NCBI RefSeq assembly: GCF_000176035.2
Contig: NC_015675.1
Location: forward strand, 2,112,001-2,176,000
DNA length: 64,000 bases
Direction: 5' to 3'
DNA from: Mesorhizobium opportunistum WSM2075
GTDB taxonomy: Bacteria; Pseudomonadota; Alphaproteobacteria; Rhizobiales; Rhizobiaceae
Shown here one piece after another: positions 35,985 through 45,765 of the stretch (position 1 is its first letter; every line of letters begins with the position of its first letter). The position numbers and the translations under genes were made by a program. The notes below the pieces were generated by a model. It was not told the DNA's origin. It did no database searches and worked only from the letters and a program-made list of their open reading frames with translations.

Positions 35985-36839
35985 CTACACGCTTTGCGAC
36001 GCTGGGGACATCATGGCGTTATCAGGATCGGCCATACGATCGAGGCGAACAAGCGCCGTGAGCGGCAGATGGTCGGAGGCAACGCGCGAAAGCGGCGTAT
36101 CGTGCGCCTCCACCGCCGCGATCATTCCGTGCCGATTGGTCATGATCCGGTCGAGAGCCAGCAGCGGCAGGTTTGACGGGAAGGTGGGAACCGCCGGCGG
36201 CTGCGGACCGAACGTCGCATGCAGCGTGTTGAGCGCCGAGCGGTTGCCGAGCCGCCATTCGTTCAGGTCGCCAAGCAGTAAGGTCGGCTTTTCGTCCGGG
36301 CTGTTCATGAGATCGAGCACGACACGTGCCTGCTGGGAACGCGAGTGGCGCAACAGGCCGAGATGAGCGGCGATGACGCGCAAAGTCTGGCTTCCATCCA
36401 TCTCGATCTCCGCCACGACGGCACCGCGCGGCTCCAGCCCCGGAAGCTTGATCTGATGCACGTCGCGAACCACTCCCCTCTTGAACAGCAGGACATTGCC
36501 ATGCCAGCCATGGCCCTTGCCGGTAGCCGAAATCGGCACGGGGACAAGGCCGGTTTCCCGTTCGAGCCGGGGCAGGTCGAGAAGCCCGTCACGGTCGCCG
36601 AAACGATTATCGGCTTCCTGCAAAGCGATGACATCGGGATCGATTTCGCGGATGACGCGGCTGGTGCGCTCGGGATCGAATTTGCGGTCGACGCCGATGC
36701 ATTTGTGGACGTTGTAGGAGGCGACCAGCGTGCCGGTGGTGCCGGTCGTCTTGTGCGCGGCGGCGTTTGCCTTCTGCATCCGACGGTCGCGGATGGACAA
36801 AAGCATGCTTGCTGGCAGGCTGCGTCCGTTCATCCGCAT
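35985..36839 (-). CDS. endonuclease/exonuclease/phosphatase family protein
   Basis: A 284-residue metal-dependent phosphodiesterase-fold protein. The family blocks are LVASYNVHKCIGVD (metal/phosphate site, near residue 40), VIALQEADNRFG (catalytic Glu), LLLGDLNEWR and VASDHLPLTA (catalytic Asp-His near residue 260). The gene directly upstream encodes a cardiolipin synthase-like protein, and the same neighbour pair occurs in other bacteria, which hints at a membrane-lipid or signalling phosphodiesterase rather than a nuclease. No clear signal peptide; the first 30 residues are basic and could hold later starts. Confidence 0.85.
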   Translation of the reverse strand: MRMNGRSLPASMLLSIRDRRMQKANAAAHKTTGTTGTLVASYNVHKCIGVDRKFDPERTSRVIREIDPDVIALQEADNRFGDRDGLLDLPRLERETGLVPVPISATGKGHGWHGNVLLFKRGVVRDVHQIKLPGLEPRGAVVAEIEMDGSQTLRVIAAHLGLLRHSRSQQARVVLDLMNSPDEKPTLLLGDLNEWRLGNRSALNTLHATFGPQPPAVPTFPSNLPLLALDRIMTNRHGMIAAVEAHDTPLSRVASDHLPLTALVRLDRMADPDNAMMSPASQSV

Positions 36840-36964
36840 CGCGTGTCCGCCATTTCAGCCGCTTTCATCATGCACATCAAATAGAGTCTTTCGGTCTGTG
36901 TTCCATGATCGGCGTCAAACTATCTGGCAAACACGTCGTTTTGTTAAAGATAGGGCAAACCCAT

Positions 36965-38428
36965 CTAGAGATAGGGTGAACCGAGCCAAAGGACCCGGTC
37001 GAACAGCCTGATGAGGAATGGCCGGGCGCGCAAGGCGTCGAGCGTCACCGGCACGGCGGAGGTCATTGCCGATCCGATCCGCGCTTCGATCTCGCGGGCA
37101 AAGCCTGCGTCGAGGACCTCCAGATCGATTTCGAAGTTGAGCCGAAGCGACCGGGCATCGAGGTTGGACGATCCGATATAGGCCCATACGCCGTCGATCG
37201 ACAGCAGCTTCGAATGGTCGAACGGCCCTTCGGTGCGCCAGACGCGGCAATAGTGTTTCAGCACCTGATCAAATTGCGCGGTCATGGCTCGATCGACGAG
37301 GAAAAGGTTGTTCACCGCCGGCACGACGATGTCGATTTCGACGCCGCGCCGGGCGGCGGTGATCAGCGCGCTGACCAATTCGCGGTCGGGCAGGAAATAG
37401 GGCGACATCAGGCGGATCGACTTGCGCGCGACGGAAAACGCGCCGATCAGCAGCTTGTGGTTGGTCTCGTTGCTGGCGTCCGGGCCGGAAGCGACCGCTC
37501 GCACCAGCATCGGGACGCCGGGCGCCGGCGACAGTGACGCTATGCGCCATGCATCGCCCTTCAACGCCTCTTTGGTGACAAAACGCCAGTCCTCGGCGGC
37601 GACCGAGAAGAGATCGGCGACGACTGGGCCGGTTACCCGGAAATGCGTGTCCCTGGCGCTGTTCGAGCCCGCGAACTCCGCGGAAAAACCCTTGCGGATG
37701 TTCATGCCGCCGGTAAAGGCAACCGTGCCGTCGACCACCAGGATCTTCCGGTGGGTCCTGAGGTTGGCGTAGGGCAGCCGCAGGCCCATGACGATGTTGC
37801 CGTTGAAGAGATCGACGGGAATCTTCGCGTCGCGCAGGTGCCCCAAAATGCTGGGGACCGAGTAGCGGGCGCCGACGGCATCGATCAGCACGCGAACGGT
37901 AACGCCGCGCCGGACGGCATTGGCCAGCGATTCGACGAAGAGCAGGCCGACGGCGTCATTGTCGAAAATATAGGTCTCGAGCAGGACGCTGCGCTCGGCG
38001 CCATCGATGGCCGCGCACATGGCGGCGTAGGCCTCGTCGCCCGTCTCCAGCACGTCAATTGCATTTCCTGGGTTGAGCGTGCGTCTCGCCACCCGGTCGC
38101 CGAGCGTTCTAAGACCCGTGAAGCGCTGTCCGTAGCGCTCGACGATCAGTGCCTCCTCGGCGACGAGGTCGCGCTCATGCTTGGCCGACACCGCATCGCC
38201 GGCAAGCGGGCGCTGTGCGCTGATCGTGGCACGACGGATGCGGTTTATGCCGGCGACGGCATAGATCAGCACGCCGAGGATTGGCGACAGCACCATCACG
38301 CCGACCCAGCCGGTGGCAGCGCGGACATCTTCCTTGGTCATGACGGCGTGGGCGATGCCGACGGTTGCCATCGCCACCGAGATGATCGCCAGGATTGTGG
38401 TCCCGTGAGTCGCAATAGTCTCGAACAT
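36965..38428 (-). CDS. cls: cardiolipin synthase-like phospholipase D family protein
   Basis: A 487-residue inner-membrane enzyme expected to condense phosphatidylglycerol into cardiolipin. Two N-terminal membrane helices (ILAIISVAMATVGIAHAV; GWVGVMVLSPILGVLIYAVAG) precede two PLD domains, each with an HKD motif: H-x-K in LRTHRKILVVDG (about residue 225) and FDHSKLLSIDG (about residue 405). The ATG at 38428 is preferred; a TTG 12 codons further up is the only longer choice. The downstream gene is an endonuclease/exonuclease/phosphatase-family protein 125 bases away. Confidence 0.9.
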   Translation of the reverse strand: MFETIATHGTTILAIISVAMATVGIAHAVMTKEDVRAATGWVGVMVLSPILGVLIYAVAGINRIRRATISAQRPLAGDAVSAKHERDLVAEEALIVERYGQRFTGLRTLGDRVARRTLNPGNAIDVLETGDEAYAAMCAAIDGAERSVLLETYIFDNDAVGLLFVESLANAVRRGVTVRVLIDAVGARYSVPSILGHLRDAKIPVDLFNGNIVMGLRLPYANLRTHRKILVVDGTVAFTGGMNIRKGFSAEFAGSNSARDTHFRVTGPVVADLFSVAAEDWRFVTKEALKGDAWRIASLSPAPGVPMLVRAVASGPDASNETNHKLLIGAFSVARKSIRLMSPYFLPDRELVSALITAARRGVEIDIVVPAVNNLFLVDRAMTAQFDQVLKHYCRVWRTEGPFDHSKLLSIDGVWAYIGSSNLDARSLRLNFEIDLEVLDAGFAREIEARIGSAMTSAVPVTLDALRARPFLIRLFDRVLWLGSPYL

Positions 38429-38944
38429 TGCCGGGACTATCCAGCGAGCGATTGCAGAAGGCAATGCATCAGCTCATGCCTCGCAGCCCGATGGCGTGGT
38501 ATCGCTGGCCAAGGATTTGAACCGAGGTCGGCCAGGCGGCGACGCCAGAGCCCGCACGAGATGGTACGCCTGGCCGAACGAATCCTGCTGCAGCAACTCG
38601 ACGGAGGCAAACCGGGCAGCGCGATAGAAGGGATGCCTTCCCTGGCGCCATTGCGATGGCACGCGTGATGTTGACGGGGCTTGCAGGGCTGCCAAACGGT
38701 ATGCGGTTGACTGAAGAATACCATCCTTCACGTCAGAGAGTGAGCCGACCAAGCTCCGATAGAATGTCGTCGTGCAAAGCCCTCCCTGACCTTGGGTAAA
38801 GCATAGAACTGGCGCGATCCGGCATCGTCCTGAGCTGTTTTGATACTCCAGGGCTTCCTGTACTTTGGTGCCACATCTATTGTATATCAAGAGGAATGAA
38901 ATTAGCGGTATAACACTTTGATCGGAGGCGAGGGGGAGCGCCGA
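38429..38944. other. intergenic region with no recognised gene
   Basis: About 515 bases between cls and a small gene on the other strand. Open frames exist on both strands but none has a plausible start site, codon pattern or family likeness. Base composition becomes more AT-rich towards 38880, where the promoter of the following small gene probably lies (ATCTATTGTATATCAAG). Confidence 0.4.
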
Positions 38945-39139
38945 ATGATGACATTCAACTTCAAGGGGCCTCCCGTGGGGGACGGCGACGTGTCGGCCGA
39001 ATGCCAGGGCCAGCTGCTGCCTTTCATCCATGAAATCGTCCAGGCAGCGGTCGCGGCGGGGTGGAGCCGGGACGATGTTCTTCTGGCTTTTGTGGAACTC
39101 TCCTGGGATCTCTACGAGAAACGTCGCGGTGATCTGTAA
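38945..39139 (+). CDS. small hypothetical protein
   Basis: A 64-residue soluble protein (MMTFNFKGPPVGDGDVSAEC...) of no recognised family; the last 45 residues form a likely amphipathic helical domain (FIHEIVQAAVAAGWSRDDVLLAFVELSWDLYEKR). A GGGGGAG ribosome site lies about 8 bases upstream. The second ATG is one codon in. It is followed by almost 400 non-coding bases. Confidence 0.55.
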   Translation: MMTFNFKGPPVGDGDVSAECQGQLLPFIHEIVQAAVAAGWSRDDVLLAFVELSWDLYEKRRGDL

Positions 39140-39532
39140 AATTACGCCTCAGTTTGAAGTTCGCAGCGGCCAGGGGGCGTGTTGTTACCCGTGTTCTTGC
39201 CACAGGCCGCTATTGCCGGTCAGCCTGACACTGGACGTCACGACGCCAGCTTAGGCGCAGCAGGCCCTGTTTTACCGTTTGACAATCAATGAAAATCGCG
39301 GAATCGCTCTCGCCAGGCTGATACGCGGAACTCGCGCATGGCGAAGACCCGCCATGCGGCGAAAATGGAATGCTCGCCAACTTCCTCAATCGGTCGTTTT
39401 TTCTTTGTTTTCTCGAATAAAAATTTTTCTTTGCGCGTGGAAGTTCTTTCCTGTCCGAGGACTGTGCGTTACGCTGGTGCGGGTCGGGCAAGGGGGATTT
39501 CAAGCTACAGCAAGACGGCTGAGGCGGCATGC
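39140..39532. other. intergenic region, partly AT-rich
   Basis: About 390 bases. The stretch 39395-39435 is strongly AT-rich and may belong to the promoter of the following genes; TTGACAATCAATG at 39279-39291 could supply a -35 element. No gene, terminator or repeat is recognised. Confidence 0.4.
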
Positions 39533-39901
39533 ATGAACAAAGCGGACGAAGCTCGGGAAAGCGGCGTTTCCCGGGGCGTCGATCGGACAGCCCGATGCAT
39601 CTTGAACATCATTTCGGAAAGTGCCGGTCCCAGGCATACCCCAGCGCGCGGGAGCGTCATCTATTGCGTCCGCAATCCCGGGTCGCAGAAGTTCCTGTCC
39701 TGGACACACGAGGGCGATTTCCCCGTTACATCGTTTGAGCCGCCCCCGTTCGGAATGGGTGAGCTGCAGATCGTCGAGATGAGGCCGGCCAGCATTACCG
39801 TCGGATCCATCACGAATTGTTTTTCAGGGGAACGGGGAGATCAGCCTCGGGTTGTGTTCCAATTGGGACGTATCAGGAGGCGAGAACATGCGGCGGCGTG
39901 A
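39533..39901 (+). CDS. hypothetical protein overlapping the start of an AraC-type gene
   Basis: A 122-residue reading frame starting MNKADEARESGVSRG. It has no recognised domain; a central stretch (GSVIYCVRNPGSQKFLSWTHEGDFPVTSFEPPPFG) reads like a beta-rich fold. Its last 14 bases overlap the start of the AraC-type gene, which suggests coupled translation and that the pair works together, perhaps as a split sensor. The frame is open further upstream without a better start. Coding status is uncertain. Confidence 0.4.
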   Translation: MNKADEARESGVSRGVDRTARCILNIISESAGPRHTPARGSVIYCVRNPGSQKFLSWTHEGDFPVTSFEPPPFGMGELQIVEMRPASITVGSITNCFSGERGDQPRVVFQLGRIRRREHAAA

Positions 39902-40310
39902 GGATGACCCGGCAGGGTCTGCTTCGGGGGCGGGTTCCGCGCAAGAGCCGGCGCTGCAACCAAAAGGCGGGCTTTCCGTCCGCGGCGCACGCAAGGTGCA
40001 GGAGTTCCTGGATGAGAACTTCACGCGCAAGCTGGCGCTTGCCGACATGGCCGCGGTTTGCGGGCTTTCACCCTATCACTTCATGCGAGCCTTCTCGAGG
40101 ACGTTCGGAATGCCGCCGCACCAATATGTTATCGATCTGCGGCTTGATTTCGCCGAAAGGCTGCTTGCCGAGAGCCGGATGACGATCGCCGACATCGCCC
40201 ATCTGGCCGGCTTTTCCAGCCAGAGCCATTTTACCACCCTTATGAAGAAATACCGGCAGACGACGCCATTGCAGGCGCGGGTGGGCAAGCTTAACTCGAA
40301 GGTTAGATGA
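39888..40310 (+). CDS. AraC-family HTH DNA-binding protein, lacking a sensor domain
   Basis: A 140-residue protein consisting almost only of an AraC/XylS DNA-binding domain: the first HTH in KLALADMAAVCGLSPYHFMRAFSRTFGMPPHQYV and the second in MTIADIAHLAGFSSQSHFTTLMKKYRQTTPLQAR. The start at 39888 has AGGAGG 7 bases before it. Most family members carry an extra 150-200 residue effector domain, absent here. It lies just upstream of the large adhesin gene in the same direction, with 196 AT-rich bases between, so it is a candidate regulator of that operon; this is inferred from position. Confidence 0.85.
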   Translation: MRRREDDPAGSASGAGSAQEPALQPKGGLSVRGARKVQEFLDENFTRKLALADMAAVCGLSPYHFMRAFSRTFGMPPHQYVIDLRLDFAERLLAESRMTIADIAHLAGFSSQSHFTTLMKKYRQTTPLQARVGKLNSKVR

Positions 40311-40506
40311 AACGGCGCTTACGAAATTGTTTGACTACTTAGCTTATAAGCGTCTCCTAAAGTAACTCACCGTTAACCTCTGTCGGTTTGCTCCGATCTT
40401 TTCTCACAAGACAGCAATTTCGTGAAATACTGCGAGCAGGAATCATGCCTTTCTGGTGGCGAACGGAATTGTCAGACATTTCGTGCCGGCCAGCGGAGAG
40501 GGAACC

Positions 40507-43500
40507 ATGACCGACAACCAGATTTCGAGCGGCCAGATTGCGAGCGGCTCACTTCTTGTTCAGCGTCGCGCGGCGCATTTCGCCGGGCAGTGGATCGCAG
40601 GGGCCGATCATGGTTCGCGCTCGGTTCGCCGCCGCCTGATGGCCGTGCTGCGCATGGCGCACCGCACACTTGGTATGGGGCGCAAGCGCCTTGGGCTGGG
40701 AACGCTGGGCGTGGGCGGAGCGTCGGCGGCGGCCGCGGTGCTGAGCGCCTTCGCGACGACGCCGGCTCTGGCACAATATCAAGCCGGTGGCGGATCGGCG
40801 ACAGCGCCTGAGGCCGTAGCGATCGGAAATGGTTCAACCGCCAGTCTTAACTGGGCCGTAGCGCTCGGCTTTCAAGCCCAATCAACGGCTCAATACTCGG
40901 TCGCCATCGGCCGGACCGCGTCGGCCACGGGCACGGGCGGCGCGGTGGCGATCGGGTCCGGCACGATCTCGAACAACATCAATACGGTAGCGATCGGCGT
41001 CGCCGCCAGTGCCACTGGAGCCGGGGCTAGCGCGCTGGGCACCAACGCCAACGCTTCGGGCGGGAATTCCACCGCAGTCGGCGTCTCGGCTACAGCCAAC
41101 AACAACTATGCGTTTGCCGCCGGCTACGGATCCGTAGCCAGCGGGCTGCGCAGCACTGCGATTGGACAGTTCGCAGGGGCGTCGGGGCTGGATACTGTCG
41201 CACAAGGCACCAGCACTGTTGCTAGCCAGCAGAACGCCGTCGCCGTCGGCTTCCAGGCGACCGCAACCGCGATAAACGCCGTCTATCTCGGCTCGCGCAC
41301 CGCCGCCGGAACGGGAGCGTTGGCACAGAGCGCCATCGGCATCGGCACCGATGTTACAGCTTCTCAGGTTGATGCCACTGCGATCGGACGCCAAAGTAAG
41401 GCAACGGGGACGGGCGCCACGGCGATGGGTCGGAACGCCAGCGCCTGGGGCAATCAGTCCATCGCATTCGGCCTGGGTGCGCAGGCGGGCGTGCAAGCCA
41501 ATACGGCCCTGCCCAACAGCATCGCCATCGGCACCAATTCGCTCTCTTCCGGCGCTTTCGCCACTGCCATGGGCGCTACCACGGTTGCGAGTGGCGACGC
41601 CAGCACGGCGGTTGGCAATACGGCCGTTGCCAGCGGCGCGAACGCCTCCTCGCTGGGATCCGGGGCGAATGCGGCAGGAGACAATTCTCTCGCTGCTGGT
41701 GTCAATGCCAATGCCGGGGGTGTCGGCAGCACCGCACTCGGCATCGGCACATCGGCGGCCGGCGCCAGTTCGGCCGCCGTCGGCTTCCAGGCCCAGGCTG
41801 CCGGCGCCAATGCCATCGCCGTTGGTCCTCAGGCAAATGCATCAGCGCAAAACTCGGCAGCGCTCGGCAACGTCGCCGTGGCCTCGGGCAATTTCGCGCT
41901 GGCCCTGGGCAATTCGGCCACGTCGAGTGGCGTAGGCTCGGTCGCGGCGGGCTCGGGAGCTCAGGCCACGGACGTTTCCGCCACGGCGCTCGGCAACAAC
42001 GCCGCGGCGACCGCCGCAAGCGCGAGCGCTCTGGGCCTGGGCGCCACGGCAAGCGGCATAAACAGCACTGCGGTCGGCAAGTCGGCCAATGCGAGCGCGC
42101 AGGACGCCATCGCCATGGGTACGAGCGCCAAGGCCAGTTCGGCCGAAGCGGTCGCGATGGGCACCAATGCGGTGGCGGCCGGCGGCAAAGCGGTCTCGAT
42201 CGGGTCCGGCAACACCGCCTTTGGCAACGGCGCGGTCGCCATCGGCGATCCGAGCTACGCCAGCGGCACCGGCGCCTTCACCGGTGGCGCCAACAACATC
42301 GCCAACAGCGATGGCACGGCGACCGCCACAGCCGCCAATATGGCCAACGGTGCCGTCGCCATCGGCAACAACAACAAGGCCATCGGGCAGGGCTCCGTGG
42401 CGCTGGGCAACGGCTCGACCGCCGGTGCCGCCGGCCTGGCAGGCAATGTCGCACTGGGCGATGGCGCGACGGCGGCGGCAAGCTCCGGCGACGTCGCACT
42501 CGGCTCCGGCTCGCTGACCACTACCGCGGTCGGCACGGCCAGCGGTGTGGTCAACGGAACGACCTACGCCTTCCAGGGCACCAACCCGACCTCGACGGTC
42601 AGCGTCGGCGCGGTCGGCGCCGAACGCACCATTACCAACGTCGCCGCCGGACGGATCAGTTCGACGTCGACCGACGCGATCAACGGCTCGCAGCTCGCCG
42701 CCACCAACCAGGCCGTCGACGCCATCGGCGCCGTCGTCAACAATCTCAACGTCGGCGGCGGCATCAAATATTTCCACGCCAACTCGACGGCGGCGGACTC
42801 CCAGGCGCTGGGCACCGATTCCGTCGCGGTCGGACCGAACGCGGTGGCCAACAATGCCGGCGATGTCGCGATCGGCCTGAATTCGACGTCGGGCGCAACG
42901 ACCAATGTCGGCGGCGCCACGATCGGCGGCACCGCCTATACCTTCGCCGGCGGCACGCCGGCGGGCGCCTTCTCGGTCGGTTCGGCGGGCGCCGAACGCC
43001 AGATCCAGAACGTCGCGGCTGGACAGTTGAATGGCGGCTCGACCGATGCGGTCAACGGCTCGCAGCTCTTCGCCACCAACCAGCAGGTGACGCAGAACAC
43101 AACCGACATTGCCAACATCGGCAGTGGCGTGACCAATCTCGGAAACACGTTCAACACCATCGCCGGCGACACCTCGACCGCCTATACCGACGCCAACGGC
43201 ATCGGCATCCGCTACGCCCGCACCAACGAGGCCGGGCTGGCGCAGACCGATTCCTTCGCGCAAGGCGTCGGCTCCACCGCCGTCGGCTACCAGGCGACGG
43301 CGACCGGCGACAGCGCGCTGGCGCTCGGCCGCGCCACACAGGCCAGCATCGACGGCAGCGTGGCGCTCGGTTCCGGCTCGGTCTCCGATCGCGCGATCGC
43401 TCCCGCTTCCGGACAACTGCCCGCCGGCCCGTCCAATTTCATCCAGTACAACACTACCGACAAGACGCTGCTCGGCGCCGTTTCGGTCGGCACCGCCACG

Positions 43501-45189
43501 TCCTACCGGCAGATCACCAACGTTGCCGACGGCACGCTGGATCAGGATGCGGTGACGGTGCGCCAGCTCGCTGGCGCCATCGCTTCCGTATCGGCGACGT
43601 CGACCAAGTATTTCCATGCCAATTCGACGGCGGGAGACTCGCTCGCCGTCGGGGCCGAGTCGGTCGCGGTCGGTCCGACGACGGTCGTCAACGGCGACAA
43701 TGGCATCGGCATCGGCAATGGTGCCATCGTCGACCAGACAGCACCCGGCGGCACCGCCATCGGCCAGAACGCGCATGTGATGCTGGCCGACGGCCTGGCG
43801 CTCGGCACCAATTCGCTGGCGTCCGGCATCCAGTCGGTGGCGCTCGGCGCCGGTGCCCAGAGCACCTTCATCAACAGCGTCGCGCTCGGCGCGCAGTCCA
43901 TCACCTCGGTCGGTGCCGAGACCGGCTACACGGGTTTTGGCCTTACCGCCCCGCAGACCTCGGTCGGCGAGGTGTCGATCGGCGCCGCCGGGGCCGAACG
44001 CAAGCTCACCAATGTCGCGGCGGGCTCGGCCGATACCGATGGCGTCAACGTCTCGCAGCTGCGCGGCGTGTCGCAAAATATCAGCAACCTGTTCGGCGGC
44101 GGCACCACGGTCAATCCCGACGGGTCGATCACCGGACCGACTTACACCGTCCAGGGCAACACCTACACGACCGTCTATGACGGGCTCACGGCGGTCGACA
44201 ACGCGCTGACCAACATCACCAGTGGCGGCGGCATCAAGTATTTCCACGCCAATTCGACGCTGGCCGACTCCATCGCCAGCGGCACCGACAGCGTCGCGAT
44301 CGGTCCGGCCAGCGTGGCGAGCGGCACCAACAGCCTCGCCGCCGGCAATGGCTCGACGGCCACCGGGCAGGGTGCCGTCGCGCTCGGGCAGGGCGCCAAG
44401 GCCAACAATGCCAATGATGTGGCGCTCGGTTCCGGATCGGTGACGCAGACCGCCGTCGGCACCGCCAGCACCGTCATCAACGGCAAGACCTATGCCTATG
44501 CCGGGACGACTCCAACCGGGACCGTCAGCGTCGGCGATGCCGGCGCCGAGAGGACGATCACCAATGTCGCCGCAGGCCGCGTTTCCTCAGACAGCACCGA
44601 CGCGATAAACGGCTCGCAGCTCTACGCCACGAACACGGCGATCGAGGATCTGAAAGCCGGCGTCGGGGGTCTCACCCAGAATGCGGTGACCTATGATACC
44701 CAGGGCGGCGCCAAGACGAACACCATCACGCTGCAGGGCGGCGACGTCAACGCGCCGGTCGTCATTTCCAATGTCGGCCCTGGCGTCAAGGGCAACGATG
44801 CGGTCAATGTCGACCAGATGAACAACCGCGTGGATTACGCCATCAACACCTCCAACTCCTATACCGACAAGGTGGCCGGCACGACCTTGCAACAGGCCAA
44901 CGACTATACCGATCAGAAGCTCAGCCAGCTCAACACGGACCTGGGCGGCATACGCGACGAAGCACGGCAAGCGGCCGCGATCGGGCTCGCCGCCGCCTCG
45001 CTGCGCTACGATGATCGTCCCGGCAAGCTGAGCGTCGCGGCGGGTGGCGGCTTCTGGCGGGATTCGAGCGCCTTGGCCTTCGGCGCCGGCTACACCAGCG
45101 AGGACGGCCGCATCCGCGGCAACCTGTCCGGTACTGCCGCCGGTGGCCATGTCGGCGTCGGCGCCGGCATCAGCTTCACCTTGAACTGA
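40507..45189 (+). CDS. YadA-type trimeric autotransporter adhesin
   Basis: A 1560-residue surface protein. An extended signal region (residues 1-89, with LRMAHRTLGMGRKRLGLGTLG before the hydrophobic core and cleavage near TTPALA-Q) leads into a long head of about 14-residue YadA repeats (xAxAIGxxAxASG). From about 690 come neck motifs (ERTITNVAAGRISSTSTDAINGSQL and four variants) and three KYFHANST blocks at about 754, 1034 and 1244 that each restart a head-neck unit. The C-terminus is a coiled stalk (NNRVDYAINTSNSYTDKV) and a membrane anchor (AAAIGLAAASLRYDD... GVGAGISFTLN) ending in the aromatic-poor rule N. The ATG at 40507 has a good ribosome site; a GTG at 40456 is an alternative. It starts a five-gene operon. 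Confidence 0.95.
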   Translation: MTDNQISSGQIASGSLLVQRRAAHFAGQWIAGADHGSRSVRRRLMAVLRMAHRTLGMGRKRLGLGTLGVGGASAAAAVLSAFATTPALAQYQAGGGSATAPEAVAIGNGSTASLNWAVALGFQAQSTAQYSVAIGRTASATGTGGAVAIGSGTISNNINTVAIGVAASATGAGASALGTNANASGGNSTAVGVSATANNNYAFAAGYGSVASGLRSTAIGQFAGASGLDTVAQGTSTVASQQNAVAVGFQATATAINAVYLGSRTAAGTGALAQSAIGIGTDVTASQVDATAIGRQSKATGTGATAMGRNASAWGNQSIAFGLGAQAGVQANTALPNSIAIGTNSLSSGAFATAMGATTVASGDASTAVGNTAVASGANASSLGSGANAAGDNSLAAGVNANAGGVGSTALGIGTSAAGASSAAVGFQAQAAGANAIAVGPQANASAQNSAALGNVAVASGNFALALGNSATSSGVGSVAAGSGAQATDVSATALGNNAAATAASASALGLGATASGINSTAVGKSANASAQDAIAMGTSAKASSAEAVAMGTNAVAAGGKAVSIGSGNTAFGNGAVAIGDPSYASGTGAFTGGANNIANSDGTATATAANMANGAVAIGNNNKAIGQGSVALGNGSTAGAAGLAGNVALGDGATAAASSGDVALGSGSLTTTAVGTASGVVNGTTYAFQGTNPTSTVSVGAVGAERTITNVAAGRISSTSTDAINGSQLAATNQAVDAIGAVVNNLNVGGGIKYFHANSTAADSQALGTDSVAVGPNAVANNAGDVAIGLNSTSGATTNVGGATIGGTAYTFAGGTPAGAFSVGSAGAERQIQNVAAGQLNGGSTDAVNGSQLFATNQQVTQNTTDIANIGSGVTNLGNTFNTIAGDTSTAYTDANGIGIRYARTNEAGLAQTDSFAQGVGSTAVGYQATATGDSALALGRATQASIDGSVALGSGSVSDRAIAPASGQLPAGPSNFIQYNTTDKTLLGAVSVGTATSYRQITNVADGTLDQDAVTVRQLAGAIASVSATSTKYFHANSTAGDSLAVGAESVAVGPTTVVNGDNGIGIGNGAIVDQTAPGGTAIGQNAHVMLADGLALGTNSLASGIQSVALGAGAQSTFINSVALGAQSITSVGAETGYTGFGLTAPQTSVGEVSIGAAGAERKLTNVAAGSADTDGVNVSQLRGVSQNISNLFGGGTTVNPDGSITGPTYTVQGNTYTTVYDGLTAVDNALTNITSGGGIKYFHANSTLADSIASGTDSVAIGPASVASGTNSLAAGNGSTATGQGAVALGQGAKANNANDVALGSGSVTQTAVGTASTVINGKTYAYAGTTPTGTVSVGDAGAERTITNVAAGRVSSDSTDAINGSQLYATNTAIEDLKAGVGGLTQNAVTYDTQGGAKTNTITLQGGDVNAPVVISNVGPGVKGNDAVNVDQMNNRVDYAINTSNSYTDKVAGTTLQQANDYTDQKLSQLNTDLGGIRDEARQAAAIGLAAASLRYDDRPGKLSVAAGGGFWRDSSALAFGAGYTSEDGRIRGNLSGTAAGGHVGVGAGISFTLN

Positions 45190-45196
45190 GGCAGGA

Positions 45197-45754
45197 ATGA
45201 AAGGACTTGTTGCCCTGACCTGCCTGGCGCTCTGCGGCGGCCTCGTGCCGGCCGCCGGGCAGGTTACATCGCCCTACAGGATCAAGCCCTCGGACGTGGT
45301 GGTGCCTCCCGAGGCAAAACTGGGGGAGTACCAGCGCACCATCCGTCCGTTCGAGAACTGGACGCTGATCTGCGACGAGAACCTCAAGGCCCGCAAGAAG
45401 GTCTGCAACGTCTCGCAGATCATCGAGGACACTGCCGGCAAAATGGCCTTCAGCTGGTCGCTTGCCGCCACGCAGGACGGCAAGCCCTACATGATCCTGC
45501 GCACCGCGCCGAATGCCAGGAGCGACGGTCTGGTGTCGCTGAAGTTCGATGGACAGGCACAGCCGATCGACGTGCACCTGAACGGCTGCAACGAAATGGT
45601 CTGTGTCGGCATGCTGCCGGTGGGACCGGTGATGCGCCAGCAGATAGCGCGCAAGGCGACGCCGGCGATCTCCTACCCGACCGTCGACGGCCAGACGATC
45701 ACCGTGACCGCAACGCTCAAGGGGCTGACGGAAGCCCTTTCGCCAGTCAAATAA
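45197..45754 (+). CDS. invasion-associated locus B (IalB) family protein
   Basis: A 185-residue periplasmic protein with a Sec signal peptide (MKGLVALTCLALCGGLVPAAGQ) and an IalB-type domain recognised by FENWTLICDENLKARKKVCNVSQII and the paired-Cys segment LNGCNEMVCVGMLPVG. IalB was first described in Bartonella as an entry-associated factor but is widespread in non-pathogenic rhizobia. It begins 7 bases after the adhesin stop, which suggests a role in adhesin biogenesis or at the cell surface. A second IalB paralogue lies three genes downstream. Confidence 0.88.
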   Translation: MKGLVALTCLALCGGLVPAAGQVTSPYRIKPSDVVVPPEAKLGEYQRTIRPFENWTLICDENLKARKKVCNVSQIIEDTAGKMAFSWSLAATQDGKPYMILRTAPNARSDGLVSLKFDGQAQPIDVHLNGCNEMVCVGMLPVGPVMRQQIARKATPAISYPTVDGQTITVTATLKGLTEALSPVK

Positions 45755-45765
45755 GGGGCAGCACC

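Noticed and set aside
38474..39031. 185-codon open frame on the minus strand
   Set aside because: No ribosome site, no family likeness, and it overlaps the better supported small gene at 38945.
41842..44247. Open frame of about 800 codons antisense to the adhesin
   Set aside because: It arises from the repeated, GC-rich head-repeat DNA of the adhesin and has low-complexity text.
40800..44600. Regular short repeats suggestive of a CRISPR array
   Set aside because: The repeats are degenerate codon-level copies of the adhesin head motif in one long frame, without fixed spacers.
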